Below the pieces are notes generated by a model. That model had not been told where the DNA came from, did no database searches, and saw only the letters and a program-made list of their open reading frames with translations. The position numbers and the translations under genes were made by a program. Positions 53,803 to 62,580 of a stretch of 64,000 bases of DNA are shown piece by piece. Position 1 is the stretch's first letter; each line of letters opens with the position of its first letter. Source of the DNA: Mesorhizobium escarrei (GTDB taxonomy: Bacteria > Pseudomonadota > Alphaproteobacteria > Rhizobiales > Rhizobiaceae); contig NZ_CAKXZT010000152.1 in assembly GCF_935825525.1 (NCBI RefSeq), positions 135,197 through 199,196 of the forward strand, given 5' to 3'.

Positions 53803-55695
53803 TCAGCTCGCCGGCGAGCGCACTGCTTCCGTGCTGTCGAGTGCCTGCTGCAGCCGCGTGTCGCGGTCGTAGACGTCGCTGAAATATTCGACTTTGCCGG
53901 ACATATCAGGCCAGGCGGTGAAGTAGGCGACATAGACCGGGATCGTGCGCGCTACCTTTTCGGTCGAATGTCCGCGCTTGAGCTTCTCCGCGATGTAGTC
54001 GACCGAGGTGCCGAGCACGGCGGCCGCCATGCCGCGCGGATCCTGCAGGCGAACGCAGCCATGGCTGAGCGCGCGCATATCACGCTGGAAAAACGACTTT
54101 TGCGGTGTGTCGTGCATGTAGATTGCGTGCTTGTTGGGGAACAGGATCTTCAGTTCTCCCAGCGCATTGGCCTCGCTCGGCAGCTGGCGCACGCCATAAG
54201 GTAGCTTCGCGCCATAGGCGCCCCAATTCACCGAGGAGGAGGGAATGCGTTTGCCGCGCGCGTTGACCACTTCGTAGCCGGCGCGGTCGAGATAGCCGGG
54301 ATCCCTGCGCAGCCGGGGCAGCATCTCGTTGACGAGGATCGACTGCGGCACGCCCCAATAGGGATGGAAGTCGACCTGCTCGAGCTGATCGTAGAAGAAG
54401 GAAGTCTGGTTGGTGGTCTTGCCGATGACGACGCGGGTCTTCAGCTTCTCCTCGCCATTTTCGATATAGCTCGCGGTAAAGGCCGGCTGGTTGATGAAGA
54501 CGCGCGGGCTGCCGAGATCGGATGGTAGCCAGCGCAACTCTTCCAGCGCGACCTGCACCTTTTGAATCTTGTCGGCCTTGGACGTCCCGACCAGCGCCGC
54601 GACGGTGCGCGGACCGATGACGCCGTCGCCCTTCATGCCAGCCTTTTTCTGAACCGCCTTGATGACCGGCGCCAGTTCCGGGGCATAGACCTCGCTGGTG
54701 GCGAGCCTGGCCAATATCTCGCCATAGGCGCCGCCCATCTCGTCGTCGAGATTGCGGGCTATCTTCGTCAGAAGCTTCGGCAGTTCGGGGCTGCTCTCCC
54801 CCGGCTTCAGCAACAGCTTGGGATCGACGACGATCTCGTCGTCGGCGCTGGCCTGAAGTGATTCCAGTTCGACACGCAGCGCCTGATATTCGGCGTTCTG
54901 CGGATGCCGCGATTCGAGATAGGTGCGCACTTGCTGGGTGCGTGTCAGTGTTTTCAGCACGCCTTCCATGTCGAGCGGCTTGACAGGAAAATCATAGTAG
55001 CCGGTGATGCGATTGGGATCGACGCGGCCGCTTTGCGCGTCGTGGACATAGCGCAAGACGCGCGCCGACAACGCCATCTCGAAGCGGACGAGTTCCTGCA
55101 GCCGCGCATCGGCGCTGCCGGTCGATGCGCCGGCGGCAGGCACTTCAACCGTATAGTCGGCCGGCGTGAGGCCATAGCTCGTCGCCTCGCCAAGCACCCG
55201 CACCGCATCTTGCGCGCGGCTGTTGGCACTGGCTCCCGTTACCCAGATGAAATCCGGATTGGCCGCGTAATAGGCGACGAGCGCCTTGGCGACGTCCTTC
55301 TCGGCGTAGAGTTCGTAGTCGTCGAGTCCGGCAATGGCTTCGCGGAAGGCAGCGCCGGTGGCGGACGACGGTTGGAAAGCGGCGTCCTGCGGCATTGCCG
55401 GCTCGCGCGCTGCCGTCAGCGTCGAGAAGTCGACGCGCACGAGCGGATCGCTCTTGTAGGTGTAATAGGACGGGCTGCGGATACGAGAGGCAGCTGGCGC
55501 CGTTGTATTTGGCTTGTATTTCGGCCTCTGCCTTGAGGGGGGCAGGAGAAAATCGCCTCGCGGCGCATGCCTGACACCACCGCCGAAGAGCCTCTCGAAG
55601 AACCCTTGCGCGTCTGCCTGCGGCACGCCGAAGGCGAGCATTGCCGCGACCGCCGCAAGCGGCATCACGGTTGCTTTGTTTCCGAGGAATTTCAT
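53803..55695 (-). CDS. L,D-transpeptidase (YcbB/LdtD-like)
   Basis: 630 residues. A signal peptide (about 1-30, ending ADA) is followed by a YcbB-like scaffold with a peptidoglycan-binding-like segment (about 370-400, MKGDGVIGPRTVAALVG). The YkuD catalytic domain contains HDTPQKSFFQRDMRALSHGC, with the nucleophilic Cys near residue 545 in SHGCVRLQ. It makes 3-3 crosslinks in peptidoglycan or attaches proteins to it. ATG 55695 with GGAG 11 nt upstream is preferred over 55755. Confidence 0.9.
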   Translation of the reverse strand: MKFLGNKATVMPLAAVAAMLAFGVPQADAQGFFERLFGGGVRHAPRGDFLLPPSRQRPKYKPNTTAPAASRIRSPSYYTYKSDPLVRVDFSTLTAAREPAMPQDAAFQPSSATGAAFREAIAGLDDYELYAEKDVAKALVAYYAANPDFIWVTGASANSRAQDAVRVLGEATSYGLTPADYTVEVPAAGASTGSADARLQELVRFEMALSARVLRYVHDAQSGRVDPNRITGYYDFPVKPLDMEGVLKTLTRTQQVRTYLESRHPQNAEYQALRVELESLQASADDEIVVDPKLLLKPGESSPELPKLLTKIARNLDDEMGGAYGEILARLATSEVYAPELAPVIKAVQKKAGMKGDGVIGPRTVAALVGTSKADKIQKVQVALEELRWLPSDLGSPRVFINQPAFTASYIENGEEKLKTRVVIGKTTNQTSFFYDQLEQVDFHPYWGVPQSILVNEMLPRLRRDPGYLDRAGYEVVNARGKRIPSSSVNWGAYGAKLPYGVRQLPSEANALGELKILFPNKHAIYMHDTPQKSFFQRDMRALSHGCVRLQDPRGMAAAVLGTSVDYIAEKLKRGHSTEKVARTIPVYVAYFTAWPDMSGKVEYFSDVYDRDTRLQQALDSTEAVRSPAS

Positions 55696-55911
55696 CGAAT
55701 CACCCGCTCCGGTTGCAACCGGCTCCCGTTCCGCATCGCTTGACGGTCTCGCCACCGCATCATGGATGTAGGGCGCGACTACACCGATTCATACTGATTT
55801 CGTTAAGCTTTCATAAATTTCAGAAGGTCTGTTGCAGAACAGTTTCACAACGCCGTGACAACTAAAGCGAATTGGGCCCGCTCCGGTTCCGGGAAATGGT
55901 GCACGGGTCGG

Positions 55912-56034
55912 GCGTTGGCGCCGCCGGCGATGGGAATCAACTCGACCAGCCTCTACGCCGCATTTGGCTGCAAGGAAGCGCTCTTCCTCGAAGCGGTCGA
56001 TCTCTACACGCCGGTCGAAGCCGCCGCTGTTTAA
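55912..56034 (+). pseudogene. TetR-regulator fragment
   Basis: The frame reads MGINSTSLYAAFGCKEALFL followed by EAVDLYTPVEAAAV and a stop at 56032-56034. This matches the recognition-helix end of a TetR HTH domain (consensus ...GINPPSLYAAFGSKEALF...). Only about 40 codons remain; the 3' end overlaps the stop of the neighbouring hydrolase gene. A relic. Confidence 0.55.
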
Positions 56035-56942
56035 TGCAGCGATACCGTCTCCCGGTGTTCGGCAACGAAGCCGACCGCACGCGCGACCACGCCCTTGTCG
56101 GCGAGGATGCGGCGGTGGCCGAGCCCGTCGGCCCAGTACAGCCGCACATGGTCGCCGGCGCCGGCATAGAGCCTGGCATGGTCGGCGGACACTTCGCGGT
56201 CATCCGGAGCATGGATGACCAGCGTTGGCACCGGCGTGCTGGCAAGCTGGCGATCGCCGGTGAATTCGTGCAGCGGCCGGCCGGCGATGCGTTCGACCCG
56301 GTCGGCCATGGCGGCTTGCGAGCGTGGGCCGACACTGAGCATGCGGCTGAAATCGTTGAAGATCGCCGGCAGCGAACTCGGTGCCGCGATCAGCACCAGC
56401 CGCTCGGCCGCCAGCGGCGGAATGTCCTTGACCGAACCGACGACGGCATTGGCGGCGACGGCACCGCCGAAGGAATGGCCGACGACCGCCACGAACGGGC
56501 CGAACCATTCGCCGGTGAGCCGTGCGGCTTCTACAGCGCTGACCAATGTGAGCCGGCGGCCCTGCGATTGGCCGTGGCCCGGCAGGTCGAGCGAGACAAC
56601 CTTGTAACCGGCGTCACGATAGGCTTCGATCAGCGTGCGCATGTATTCGGTGCGCGAACGCCAGCCATGGATGACGAGCACCGTGCCGGCGGCCCGCCTG
56701 CCCGGCTCTGGCCTGAATTCATGCACCATGACGCAGCCGTTTTTGGTCTTCAGCCGATGATGGCGCGCCTCGGCCATGAAGCCGGCGGCGCGGTCGACGG
56801 CGCGTCGCTCGCCGTCGCTGAGTATTTTGGCGTTCGGCGTGCGGCAGAACAGTTCGAATGCCGCGCGCCCGGTCAGGCGGGGAGCCAGGTGTTCGGCGGC
56901 GGCAAACACGCCCCGGATGACCTTCAATCCAAATGATGCCAT
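56031..56942 (-). CDS. alpha/beta hydrolase
   Basis: 303 residues. Oxyanion-loop GTVLVIHGWRSRTEYM, strand-turn VSLDLPGHGQSQGRR and nucleophile elbow VVGHSFGGAVAANAVV are visible, with the C-terminal His in DGLGHRRIL and an acid in HAPDDREVSA. It is cytoplasmic; substrate unknown. It is divergent from a MarR gene 47 bp away, and a pair of MarR-type sites lies between them, so it is probably controlled by that regulator. Confidence 0.88.
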   Translation of the reverse strand: MASFGLKVIRGVFAAAEHLAPRLTGRAAFELFCRTPNAKILSDGERRAVDRAAGFMAEARHHRLKTKNGCVMVHEFRPEPGRRAAGTVLVIHGWRSRTEYMRTLIEAYRDAGYKVVSLDLPGHGQSQGRRLTLVSAVEAARLTGEWFGPFVAVVGHSFGGAVAANAVVGSVKDIPPLAAERLVLIAAPSSLPAIFNDFSRMLSVGPRSQAAMADRVERIAGRPLHEFTGDRQLASTPVPTLVIHAPDDREVSADHARLYAGAGDHVRLYWADGLGHRRILADKGVVARAVGFVAEHRETVSLH

Positions 56943-56961
56943 AGTGGCGATCCATCCATTC

Positions 56962-56996
56962 GTTCAAGCATGAACATAATAGTTCAAACATGAACA
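56962..56996. promoter_or_regulatory. pair of MarR-type operator sites
   Basis: gttcaagcatgaaca (56962-56976) and gttcaaacatgaaca (56982-56996) differ at one position and start 20 bp apart. Each contains the inverted repeat GTTCA-N4-TGAAC. The second covers the marR start codon and the first lies between the two divergent starts, so binding would repress both genes. Confidence 0.75.
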
Positions 56997-57442
56997 TTAA
57001 ACAAGAGCTGCCCTGGGACAACCCGCGTTTTCGCAACTGGGTCGCGGTGGCGCGCGCCTGCCATGTCCTGGAGCGGACGCTGGCAGTGAAGCTCGCGCCG
57101 TTGGACCTGAAGCCGGCGCAGCTCGACGTGCTGATGAACCTTTACCGCCATCCCGGCATGTCGCAGCACGATCTCGCCCGCCGGCTGCTGGTCGGCCGCT
57201 CCAACATCACCATGCTGCTGCCGCAACTCGAGGCACGCGGCCTGCTTCGCCGCGAAGGCGATCAGAAGGACAAGCGCGTGCTGCGCCTGACCCTGACCGA
57301 AGCCGGCACGGAACTGCTGATGCAAGCGCTGAAGGTCCACATGGCGCTGATCGAGAAAGCGATGAGCCAGTCGACGCCGGAGCAATGCGACATGATCGGC
57401 GAGCAGATGCGCAAGATTGCCGACGTGCTTAGGGAAGCGTGA
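56990..57442 (+). CDS. MarR-family transcriptional regulator
   Basis: 150 residues. A winged HTH is evident: LDVLMNLYRHPGMSQHDLAR, LLVGRSNITMLLPQLEARGLL and the wing RREGDQKDKRVLRLTLTEAG. The start codon lies within one of two operator repeats, so it most likely autoregulates and represses the divergent hydrolase gene. The inducing ligand is unknown. Confidence 0.92.
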   Translation: MNIKQELPWDNPRFRNWVAVARACHVLERTLAVKLAPLDLKPAQLDVLMNLYRHPGMSQHDLARRLLVGRSNITMLLPQLEARGLLRREGDQKDKRVLRLTLTEAGTELLMQALKVHMALIEKAMSQSTPEQCDMIGEQMRKIADVLREA

Positions 57443-57447
57443 CCGGG

Positions 57448-57517
57448 GCATCGGACCCAAAAGCCCGCCCTCGGGCCCGACCCGGGGGTGGCAATCGGTT
57501 TTGGGAAAATCCGATGC
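57448..57517 (-). repeat. 70-nt intergenic palindromic repeat, copy 2
   Basis: Inverse-orientation copy of the element at 10344-10413, equal in length. The ends gcatcggacccaaaa and ttttgggaaaatccgatgc form an imperfect stem. It lies 5 bp after the marR stop and may also act as a transcript 3' end. Confidence 0.7.
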
Positions 57518-57556
57518 TCAAACAAAACAAAGGATGGTGCTCGCGGAGCGACCCGC

Positions 57557-58168
57557 TCACCACATCGACTTCTTCGCGCGCTCCGGCCATTCCCTGTCGT
57601 AGGCCTCGCCGTCGATGCCTTTCCGGCTGGTGATTTCCAGGATTTTTCCGGGTGTCGGCAGCGACTTCGGGTCGACATGCCTCGCCGGGTTCCACAGTTC
57701 CGACCGATGGACGGCGCGAGCGCACTGGAAATAGACCGAATCGACATCGATGACCGTGACCGAACGCGCCGGTCGGCCGTCGACACTGAACGAGGCACAC
57801 AGCGCGGCATCCGTGGTGATGTGGGCGCGGCCGTTGACGCGCAGCGTCGTGCCGCAGCCTGGGACCAGGAACAACAGGCCGACGCGCGGATCGCGAATGA
57901 TGTTTTTTAGCGAATCGGCACGGTTGTTGCCGCGCCGGTCCGGCATCATCAGGGTTTTTGGATCATGGATGCGGACGAAGCCGGCAAGATCGCCGCGCGG
58001 CGAGCAATCCAGCCCTTCCGGCCCGCTGGTCGCGAGCGCGGCAAAAGGCGAGGCCTCGATGAAGGCGGCGTATTCGGGGATCACATGGTCGAGTTCCTTG
58101 ACCAGCGAGGTCTCGCCGGGCAGGCCATAGAGCGCTTCGAGCTGCTCGACCGTGGTGATGACGGACAT
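57557..58168 (-). CDS. pyridoxamine 5'-phosphate oxidase-fold flavoprotein
   Basis: 203 residues with the PPOX split-barrel signature: FAALATSGPEGLDCSPRGDLAGFVRI near residues 42-67, then DRRGNNRADSLKNIIRDPRVGLLFLVPG. This matches the FMN-dependent PPOX subgroup (MSMEG_1061-like); the classical pyridoxamine-phosphate chemistry is not implied. The physiological substrate is unknown. Confidence 0.88.
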   Translation of the reverse strand: MSVITTVEQLEALYGLPGETSLVKELDHVIPEYAAFIEASPFAALATSGPEGLDCSPRGDLAGFVRIHDPKTLMMPDRRGNNRADSLKNIIRDPRVGLLFLVPGCGTTLRVNGRAHITTDAALCASFSVDGRPARSVTVIDVDSVYFQCARAVHRSELWNPARHVDPKSLPTPGKILEITSRKGIDGEAYDREWPERAKKSMW

Positions 58169-58238
58169 GTTTCGTCTCCGAACCTTTGCCGGCGCTACTC
58201 CAATTCCGTGACGTTTTGACGACCGGCCAGGGCCAGAG

Positions 58239-58592
58239 CTACCGATCGCGGCTTAGTCCCTTCTCTTCCAGCTCGGCGAGATAGGCGTCCCAGCGTGCGT
58301 CCTTCTCATGACCCAGCGTATGCAAATAGTTCCAGGTGAAGATGCCGGTATCGTGAAAGTCGTCGAAGGTGATGCGGACGGCATAGTTGCCGACCGGTTC
58401 GATCTTCAGGATCGCAACGTTGCGCTTGCCGGGAACGGTCACGCGCTGTTCAGGCGAATGGCCCTGCACTTCGGCCGACGGCGAGGCAACGCGCAGCAGC
58501 TCCGCCGGCAGTTCGAACGGCTGATGGTCCGGGAATGTCACGGTAAGCAGCCTGCGGTCCTTCGAGACCCTGAGTTCCTTCGGCGCCGTCAT
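58239..58592 (-). CDS. DUF971 (GBBH-like N-terminal domain) protein
   Basis: 117 residues. LTVTFPDHQPFELPAELLRVASPSAEVQGH, AILKIEPVGNYAVRITFDDFHDTGIFTWNYLHTLG are the DUF971 signature, the N-terminal domain of gamma-butyrobetaine hydroxylases occurring alone. It lies next to, and divergent from, moaA. In other bacteria this stand-alone domain is associated with iron-sulfur or molybdenum-cofactor genes, but its role is not fixed. Confidence 0.88.
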   Translation of the reverse strand: MTAPKELRVSKDRRLLTVTFPDHQPFELPAELLRVASPSAEVQGHSPEQRVTVPGKRNVAILKIEPVGNYAVRITFDDFHDTGIFTWNYLHTLGHEKDARWDAYLAELEEKGLSRDR

Positions 58593-58735
58593 GGTGATAA
58601 GTTCCGCATCGTCTGTCCTTCCCTACGCCGCTTCGCGCAGCGGGAAAAGGCTGCTTCGAAAACTTCCGACACAAACTGTCGGCGGCACGATGTCGCCAGG
58701 GATCGGAACCTCTTATCTTGAATGACAGGTTGGAT

Positions 58736-58759
58736 CGTATCACATAGCCATATATAACG
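58736..58759. promoter_or_regulatory. possible ModE-like half-palindrome upstream of moaA
   Basis: cgtatcac, 8 nt, then atataacg ends 32 bp before the moaA start. The right half equals the ModE consensus half-site ATATAACG and the left is degenerate. Weak evidence. Confidence 0.25.
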
Positions 58760-58791
58760 ATGCCGTTCGCAGCCACGGGAAACGCACCAGC

Positions 58792-59787
58792 ATGGACATG
58801 ATCGATCCTTTTGGTCGCACGATCAGTTATCTGCGCGTGTCGGTCACCGACCGCTGCGACTTCCGCTGCACCTATTGCATGGCCGAAGACATGGCGTTCC
58901 TTCCCAAGAAGGATTTGCTGTCGCTGGAAGAGCTCGACCGGCTATGCACGGTTTTCATCGAAAAGGGCGTCAGGAAACTGCGTCTTACCGGCGGCGAGCC
59001 GCTGGTGCGCAAGAACATCATGCATCTGGTGCGCCAGATTTCGCGTCATCTCGAAAGCGGCGCTCTGGAAGAACTGACACTGACCACCAACGGCTCGCAG
59101 CTTTCGCGCTTTGCCGCTGAACTCGCCGATTGCGGGGTCAAGCGCATCAACGTCTCGCTGGACACGCTGGATCCGGAAAGATTCCGCCAGATTACCCGCT
59201 GGGGCAATCTCGACAAGGTCATGGATGGCATCGACGCCGCGCAGGCAGCGGGGCTGAAGGTAAAGCTCAATGCGGTGGCGCTGAAGGATTTCAACGACGC
59301 CGAGCTGCCCGAGATGCTGCGCTGGGCGCACGGCGGTGGCATGGAGTTGACGGTCATCGAAACCATGCCGATGGGCGAGATCGACGCCGACCGCACCGAC
59401 CAGTATCTGCCGCTGTCGCTGCTGCGCGCAGCACTTGAGCGGCAGTTCACGCTGACCGACATCCCCTACAAGACCGGTGGTCCGGCCCGCTACGTCCACG
59501 TCGCCGAGACCGGTGGCAGGCTCGGCTTCATCACGCCGATGACGCATAATTTCTGCGAAAGCTGCAACCGCGTCCGGCTGACCTGCACCGGCACGCTCTA
59601 TATGTGCCTCGGCCAGGAAGATGCCGCCGACCTGCGCGCACCGTTGCGTGCATCCGAAGGCAACGAACTGGTCGCTGACGCCATCGACGAAGCCATTGGC
59701 CGCAAGCCCAAGGGCCATGATTTCATCATCGACCGCCGCACCAACCGTCCATCGGTATCGCGGCACATGAGCGTCACCGGCGGCTGA
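58792..59787 (+). CDS. moaA: GTP 3',8-cyclase MoaA
   Basis: 331 residues. The N-terminal radical-SAM cluster C22-DFR-C26-TY-C29, the GGEPLVRK motif, and the C-terminal second cluster C255-ES-C258-x13-C272 are all present, as is the C-terminal GG. It converts GTP to 3',8-cyclo-GTP in molybdenum cofactor synthesis. Partner moaC is not in the window. Confidence 0.96.
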   Translation: MDMIDPFGRTISYLRVSVTDRCDFRCTYCMAEDMAFLPKKDLLSLEELDRLCTVFIEKGVRKLRLTGGEPLVRKNIMHLVRQISRHLESGALEELTLTTNGSQLSRFAAELADCGVKRINVSLDTLDPERFRQITRWGNLDKVMDGIDAAQAAGLKVKLNAVALKDFNDAELPEMLRWAHGGGMELTVIETMPMGEIDADRTDQYLPLSLLRAALERQFTLTDIPYKTGGPARYVHVAETGGRLGFITPMTHNFCESCNRVRLTCTGTLYMCLGQEDAADLRAPLRASEGNELVADAIDEAIGRKPKGHDFIIDRRTNRPSVSRHMSVTGG

Positions 59788-59924
59788 TCTTCCTGGTCGC
59801 CGCCGCCGAAGTAAATCCTGCCGCCCTTTCGAGGAGGTTGTAAACGAGCCGCCGAAGGCCGTGGACCAGCCCTTTGACGTTGCTGTCTTGCCGCCGGCTG
59901 GTAGAGGCTTGATGCAGAACCACA

Positions 59925-60857
59925 GTGGTAACGCCCTTGCTTCTTTCCCCAAATCTTCGCGGCGCGCTGTTCATGGTGGTGGCCATGAGTGGTTTCACCC
60001 TCAACGACGCGATCACCAAAGTCGCGTCGGAATCCATGAACATGGCGCAGGTCATGCTGATCCGCGGCGCCTTCGCTTCGCTTTTCGTCGGCCTGCTTGC
60101 CTGGCAACGCGGTGCGCTTGCCCTGCCCGGCTCGATGCTGCAGCCGATGGTGGCGATACGCGTGATCGGCGAAGCCGGCGCTACCGCGTCGTTTCTCATC
60201 GCCCTTGCCCATCTGCCGATTGCCAATGTCTCGGCCGTGCTGCAGGCGCTGCCGCTGGCGGTGACGATGGGCGCAGCACTTGTGTTCAACGAAGGCGTCG
60301 GCTGGCGGCGCTGGCTGGCCATCGCCATCGGCTTTGCCGGCGTGTTGATCATCGTGCGGCCCGGCTTCGAGGGGTTCAGCATCTATTCGTTGCTGGCGCT
60401 GGCCTGTGTCGCCTGTTGTGCCGTGCGTGACCTCGCCACCAAGCGGATACCGCAAGCCATTCCGACATTGCTGGTGTCGACCACCACGGCACTCGCCATG
60501 ACCATGCTCGGCGCGGCGCTGCTTTTGCCGATGGGCGGGTGGACACCGATGACGGGTGAAAGCACGGCGTTCCTGGCATTGGCGGCAGTGCTCGTGGTCA
60601 TCGGTTACCAGTTCATCATCATGGCGATGCGGGTGGGCGACATCTCGTTCATCGCGCCGTACCGCTACACGGCCCTGCTCTGGTCGATCCTGCTTGGCCT
60701 GTTCATCTTCGGCGACGTTCCCGACCTGCCGATGATCCTCGGCGCCAGCGTCATCGTCGGCTCCGGCCTCTACGCACTGTACCGCGAACGGATCGTCGGC
60801 CGGCGAAAGACAGCCGCCGAAAGCGCTGGACCTGATATGGCGCCGGACGGCATATAG
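59925..60857 (+). CDS. EamA/DMT-family transporter
   Basis: 310 residues with ten predicted helices in two EamA repeats (LRGALFMVVAMSGFTLNDAITK and ILLGLFIFGDVPDLPMILGASVIVG). It starts at GTG 59925. Such proteins export metabolites or drugs; no substrate can be named. It separates moaA from mobB. Confidence 0.85.
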   Translation: MVTPLLLSPNLRGALFMVVAMSGFTLNDAITKVASESMNMAQVMLIRGAFASLFVGLLAWQRGALALPGSMLQPMVAIRVIGEAGATASFLIALAHLPIANVSAVLQALPLAVTMGAALVFNEGVGWRRWLAIAIGFAGVLIIVRPGFEGFSIYSLLALACVACCAVRDLATKRIPQAIPTLLVSTTTALAMTMLGAALLLPMGGWTPMTGESTAFLALAAVLVVIGYQFIIMAMRVGDISFIAPYRYTALLWSILLGLFIFGDVPDLPMILGASVIVGSGLYALYRERIVGRRKTAAESAGPDMAPDGI

Positions 60858-60961
60858 GCCTGCCGTTCGCGACGAGTGACAGCATGGACGATAGACGATG
60901 ACTAAAGAGATTGCCGGCACGACCTTGCCCGGGCCGAGGGTCTGTTGCAGAGCATGAAGCC

Positions 60962-61471
60962 ATGATGAGACGCGTCTTCGGTATCACCGGCTGGAAGAAT
61001 TCCGGCAAGACGACACTGACCGAAAAGCTGGTCGCCGAGCTCGTCCGGCGTGGCTGGAAAGTCTCGACGGTAAAACACGCCCATCATGACTTCGACATCG
61101 ACAAACCGGGGGCGGACAGTTTTCGCCATAGGCAGGCCGGGGCGACTGAAGTCGCCATCGTGTCGGACAGGCGCTGGGCGCTGATGCACGAATTGCGCGG
61201 CGAGGACGAACCGACGCTGAATGCGATCCTGTCGCGGCTCGGCACCTCCGACGTCGTGCTGGTCGAAGGCTACAAGCGCGAGGCGCACAGCAAGATCGAG
61301 ACGCGGCGGCTGGAAGCTAAGGACCGGGCACCGCTTTCGGCAAATGATCCGCATATCGTTGCCATCGCCGCCGACTTCGCCATAGCCGACAAAAACCTGC
61401 CTGTCTTCGATCTCGACGACACCAAATCGATAGCCGACTTCATCGAGCGCGCGACAGGTTTGACGCGCTGA
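60962..61471 (+). CDS. mobB: molybdopterin-guanine dinucleotide biosynthesis protein MobB
   Basis: 169 residues. The P-loop GWKNSGKTTLTEKLVAEL opens the protein, and KHAHHDFDIDKPGADSFRHRQAG follows, as in MobB. It is a GTP-binding accessory factor for MGD-cofactor synthesis with MobA. ATG 60962 (or the next, 60965) is used. No mobA is found beside it. Confidence 0.94.
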   Translation: MMRRVFGITGWKNSGKTTLTEKLVAELVRRGWKVSTVKHAHHDFDIDKPGADSFRHRQAGATEVAIVSDRRWALMHELRGEDEPTLNAILSRLGTSDVVLVEGYKREAHSKIETRRLEAKDRAPLSANDPHIVAIAADFAIADKNLPVFDLDDTKSIADFIERATGLTR

Positions 61472-61563
61472 GGGTACTGCCGAAGGAGCATCGGCCGCCC
61501 CCTATTTCCCCGTTGGTATGCCTGCCGCAACGTCAGCATTGTCCGGGAATGCGAAACCCGCAA

Positions 61564-61589
61564 GCAACGGTTTTACAGTTGCTTTTTCT
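61564..61589 (+). terminator. weak terminator after mobB
   Basis: gcaac (61564-61568), a 9-nt loop, gttgc (61578-61582), then tttttc. The short stem makes it weak. Confidence 0.35.
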
Positions 61590-61684
61590 TGGGAAAGAAT
61601 GGGAGTATCGCGCCAGCGGCGGTCAACAGAACCGCCCATAGAGCCGTTTGGAACGACGGCCGGGAACATACAGAGAGGACTATC

Positions 61685-62467
61685 ATGCGTACTGCACTGC
61701 GTATGGCGCTCGCCGCATCGGCCGCGCTGCTGACATTGGGCGTTGCCCAGGCTCAGGAGAAAACCTTGAGGATCGGCACGGAGGGAGCCTATCCGCCGTT
61801 CAACAACCTGACCGCTGATGGCCAGCTCGTGGGCTTCGACATCGATATCGCCAAGGCGCTTTGCGACGAGATGAAGGTGAAGTGCACTTTCGTCGCGCAG
61901 GATTGGGACGGCATCATCCCGGCGCTTCAGGCCGGCAAGTTCGACGCCATCGTCGCCTCGATGTCGATCACCCCGGAGCGTGCCGAGAAGGTCGACTTCA
62001 CCAACAAATACTACAACACGCCGCCGGCCATCGCCGCGCCCAAGGACAGCGATATCAAAGGCGTGACCCAGGAGGACCTGGCCGGCAAGACGATCGGCGT
62101 GCAGGCGTCCACCACCCACTTCAATTATTCAACCAAGGCTTATACCGACAGTACGATCAAGCCGTACCCGACCGCGCAGGAATACCAGCTCGATCTCGCC
62201 AATGGACGCGTTGATGCGGTCAACGACGACATCACCGTTCTCGAAGGCTGGCTTGCCACGCCGGACGGCGCCTGCTGCAAGCTGATCGGTGCGATCACGC
62301 CCGACATCGAGATCCATGGTCCGGGCGCCGGCATCGCGGTACGCAAGGGCGATACCGAGTTGGTCAATCAGTTCAACAAGGCGATCGACGCCATCCGTGC
62401 CAACGGAAAGTACAAGGAAATCAACGACAAATACTTCAAGTACGACGTCTACGGCGGCGAGTCCTGA
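61685..62467 (+). CDS. polar amino-acid ABC importer substrate-binding protein
   Basis: 260 residues. Signal peptide (about 1-23, ending AQA), then the SBP_bac_3 fold: TLRIGTEGAYPPFNNLTADG, LVGFDIDIAKALCDEMKVKCTFV, and IVASMSITPERAEKVDFTNKYY. It is of the lysine/arginine/ornithine- or opine-binding type (ArgT/OccT-like). Expressed with the two permeases downstream. Confidence 0.94.
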   Translation: MRTALRMALAASAALLTLGVAQAQEKTLRIGTEGAYPPFNNLTADGQLVGFDIDIAKALCDEMKVKCTFVAQDWDGIIPALQAGKFDAIVASMSITPERAEKVDFTNKYYNTPPAIAAPKDSDIKGVTQEDLAGKTIGVQASTTHFNYSTKAYTDSTIKPYPTAQEYQLDLANGRVDAVNDDITVLEGWLATPDGACCKLIGAITPDIEIHGPGAGIAVRKGDTELVNQFNKAIDAIRANGKYKEINDKYFKYDVYGGES

Positions 62468-62486
62468 TCCTTCCGGGTTGACAGCG

Positions 62487-62509
62487 AACGGCGGGACATC
62501 CCCGCCGTT
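62487..62509 (+). promoter_or_regulatory. intercistronic hairpin
   Basis: aacggcggg (62487-62495), loop acatc, cccgccgtt (62501-62509), a 9-bp perfect stem between the binding-protein and permease genes. Without a T-run it probably stabilises the upstream transcript, favouring more binding protein than permease (inference). Confidence 0.55.
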
Positions 62510-62580
62510 TGCGCAAGGAGCGGCGCGAGAGCTGACGCCGCGCTCTCAAAAAAATGCCATAGAGGAGAACAGGCAGGCGG

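Noticed and set aside
59598..60920. 440-codon minus-strand frame opposite moaA and the EamA gene
   Set aside because: Histidine/arginine/glutamine-rich composition and no recognisable domain; the plus-strand genes are clear.
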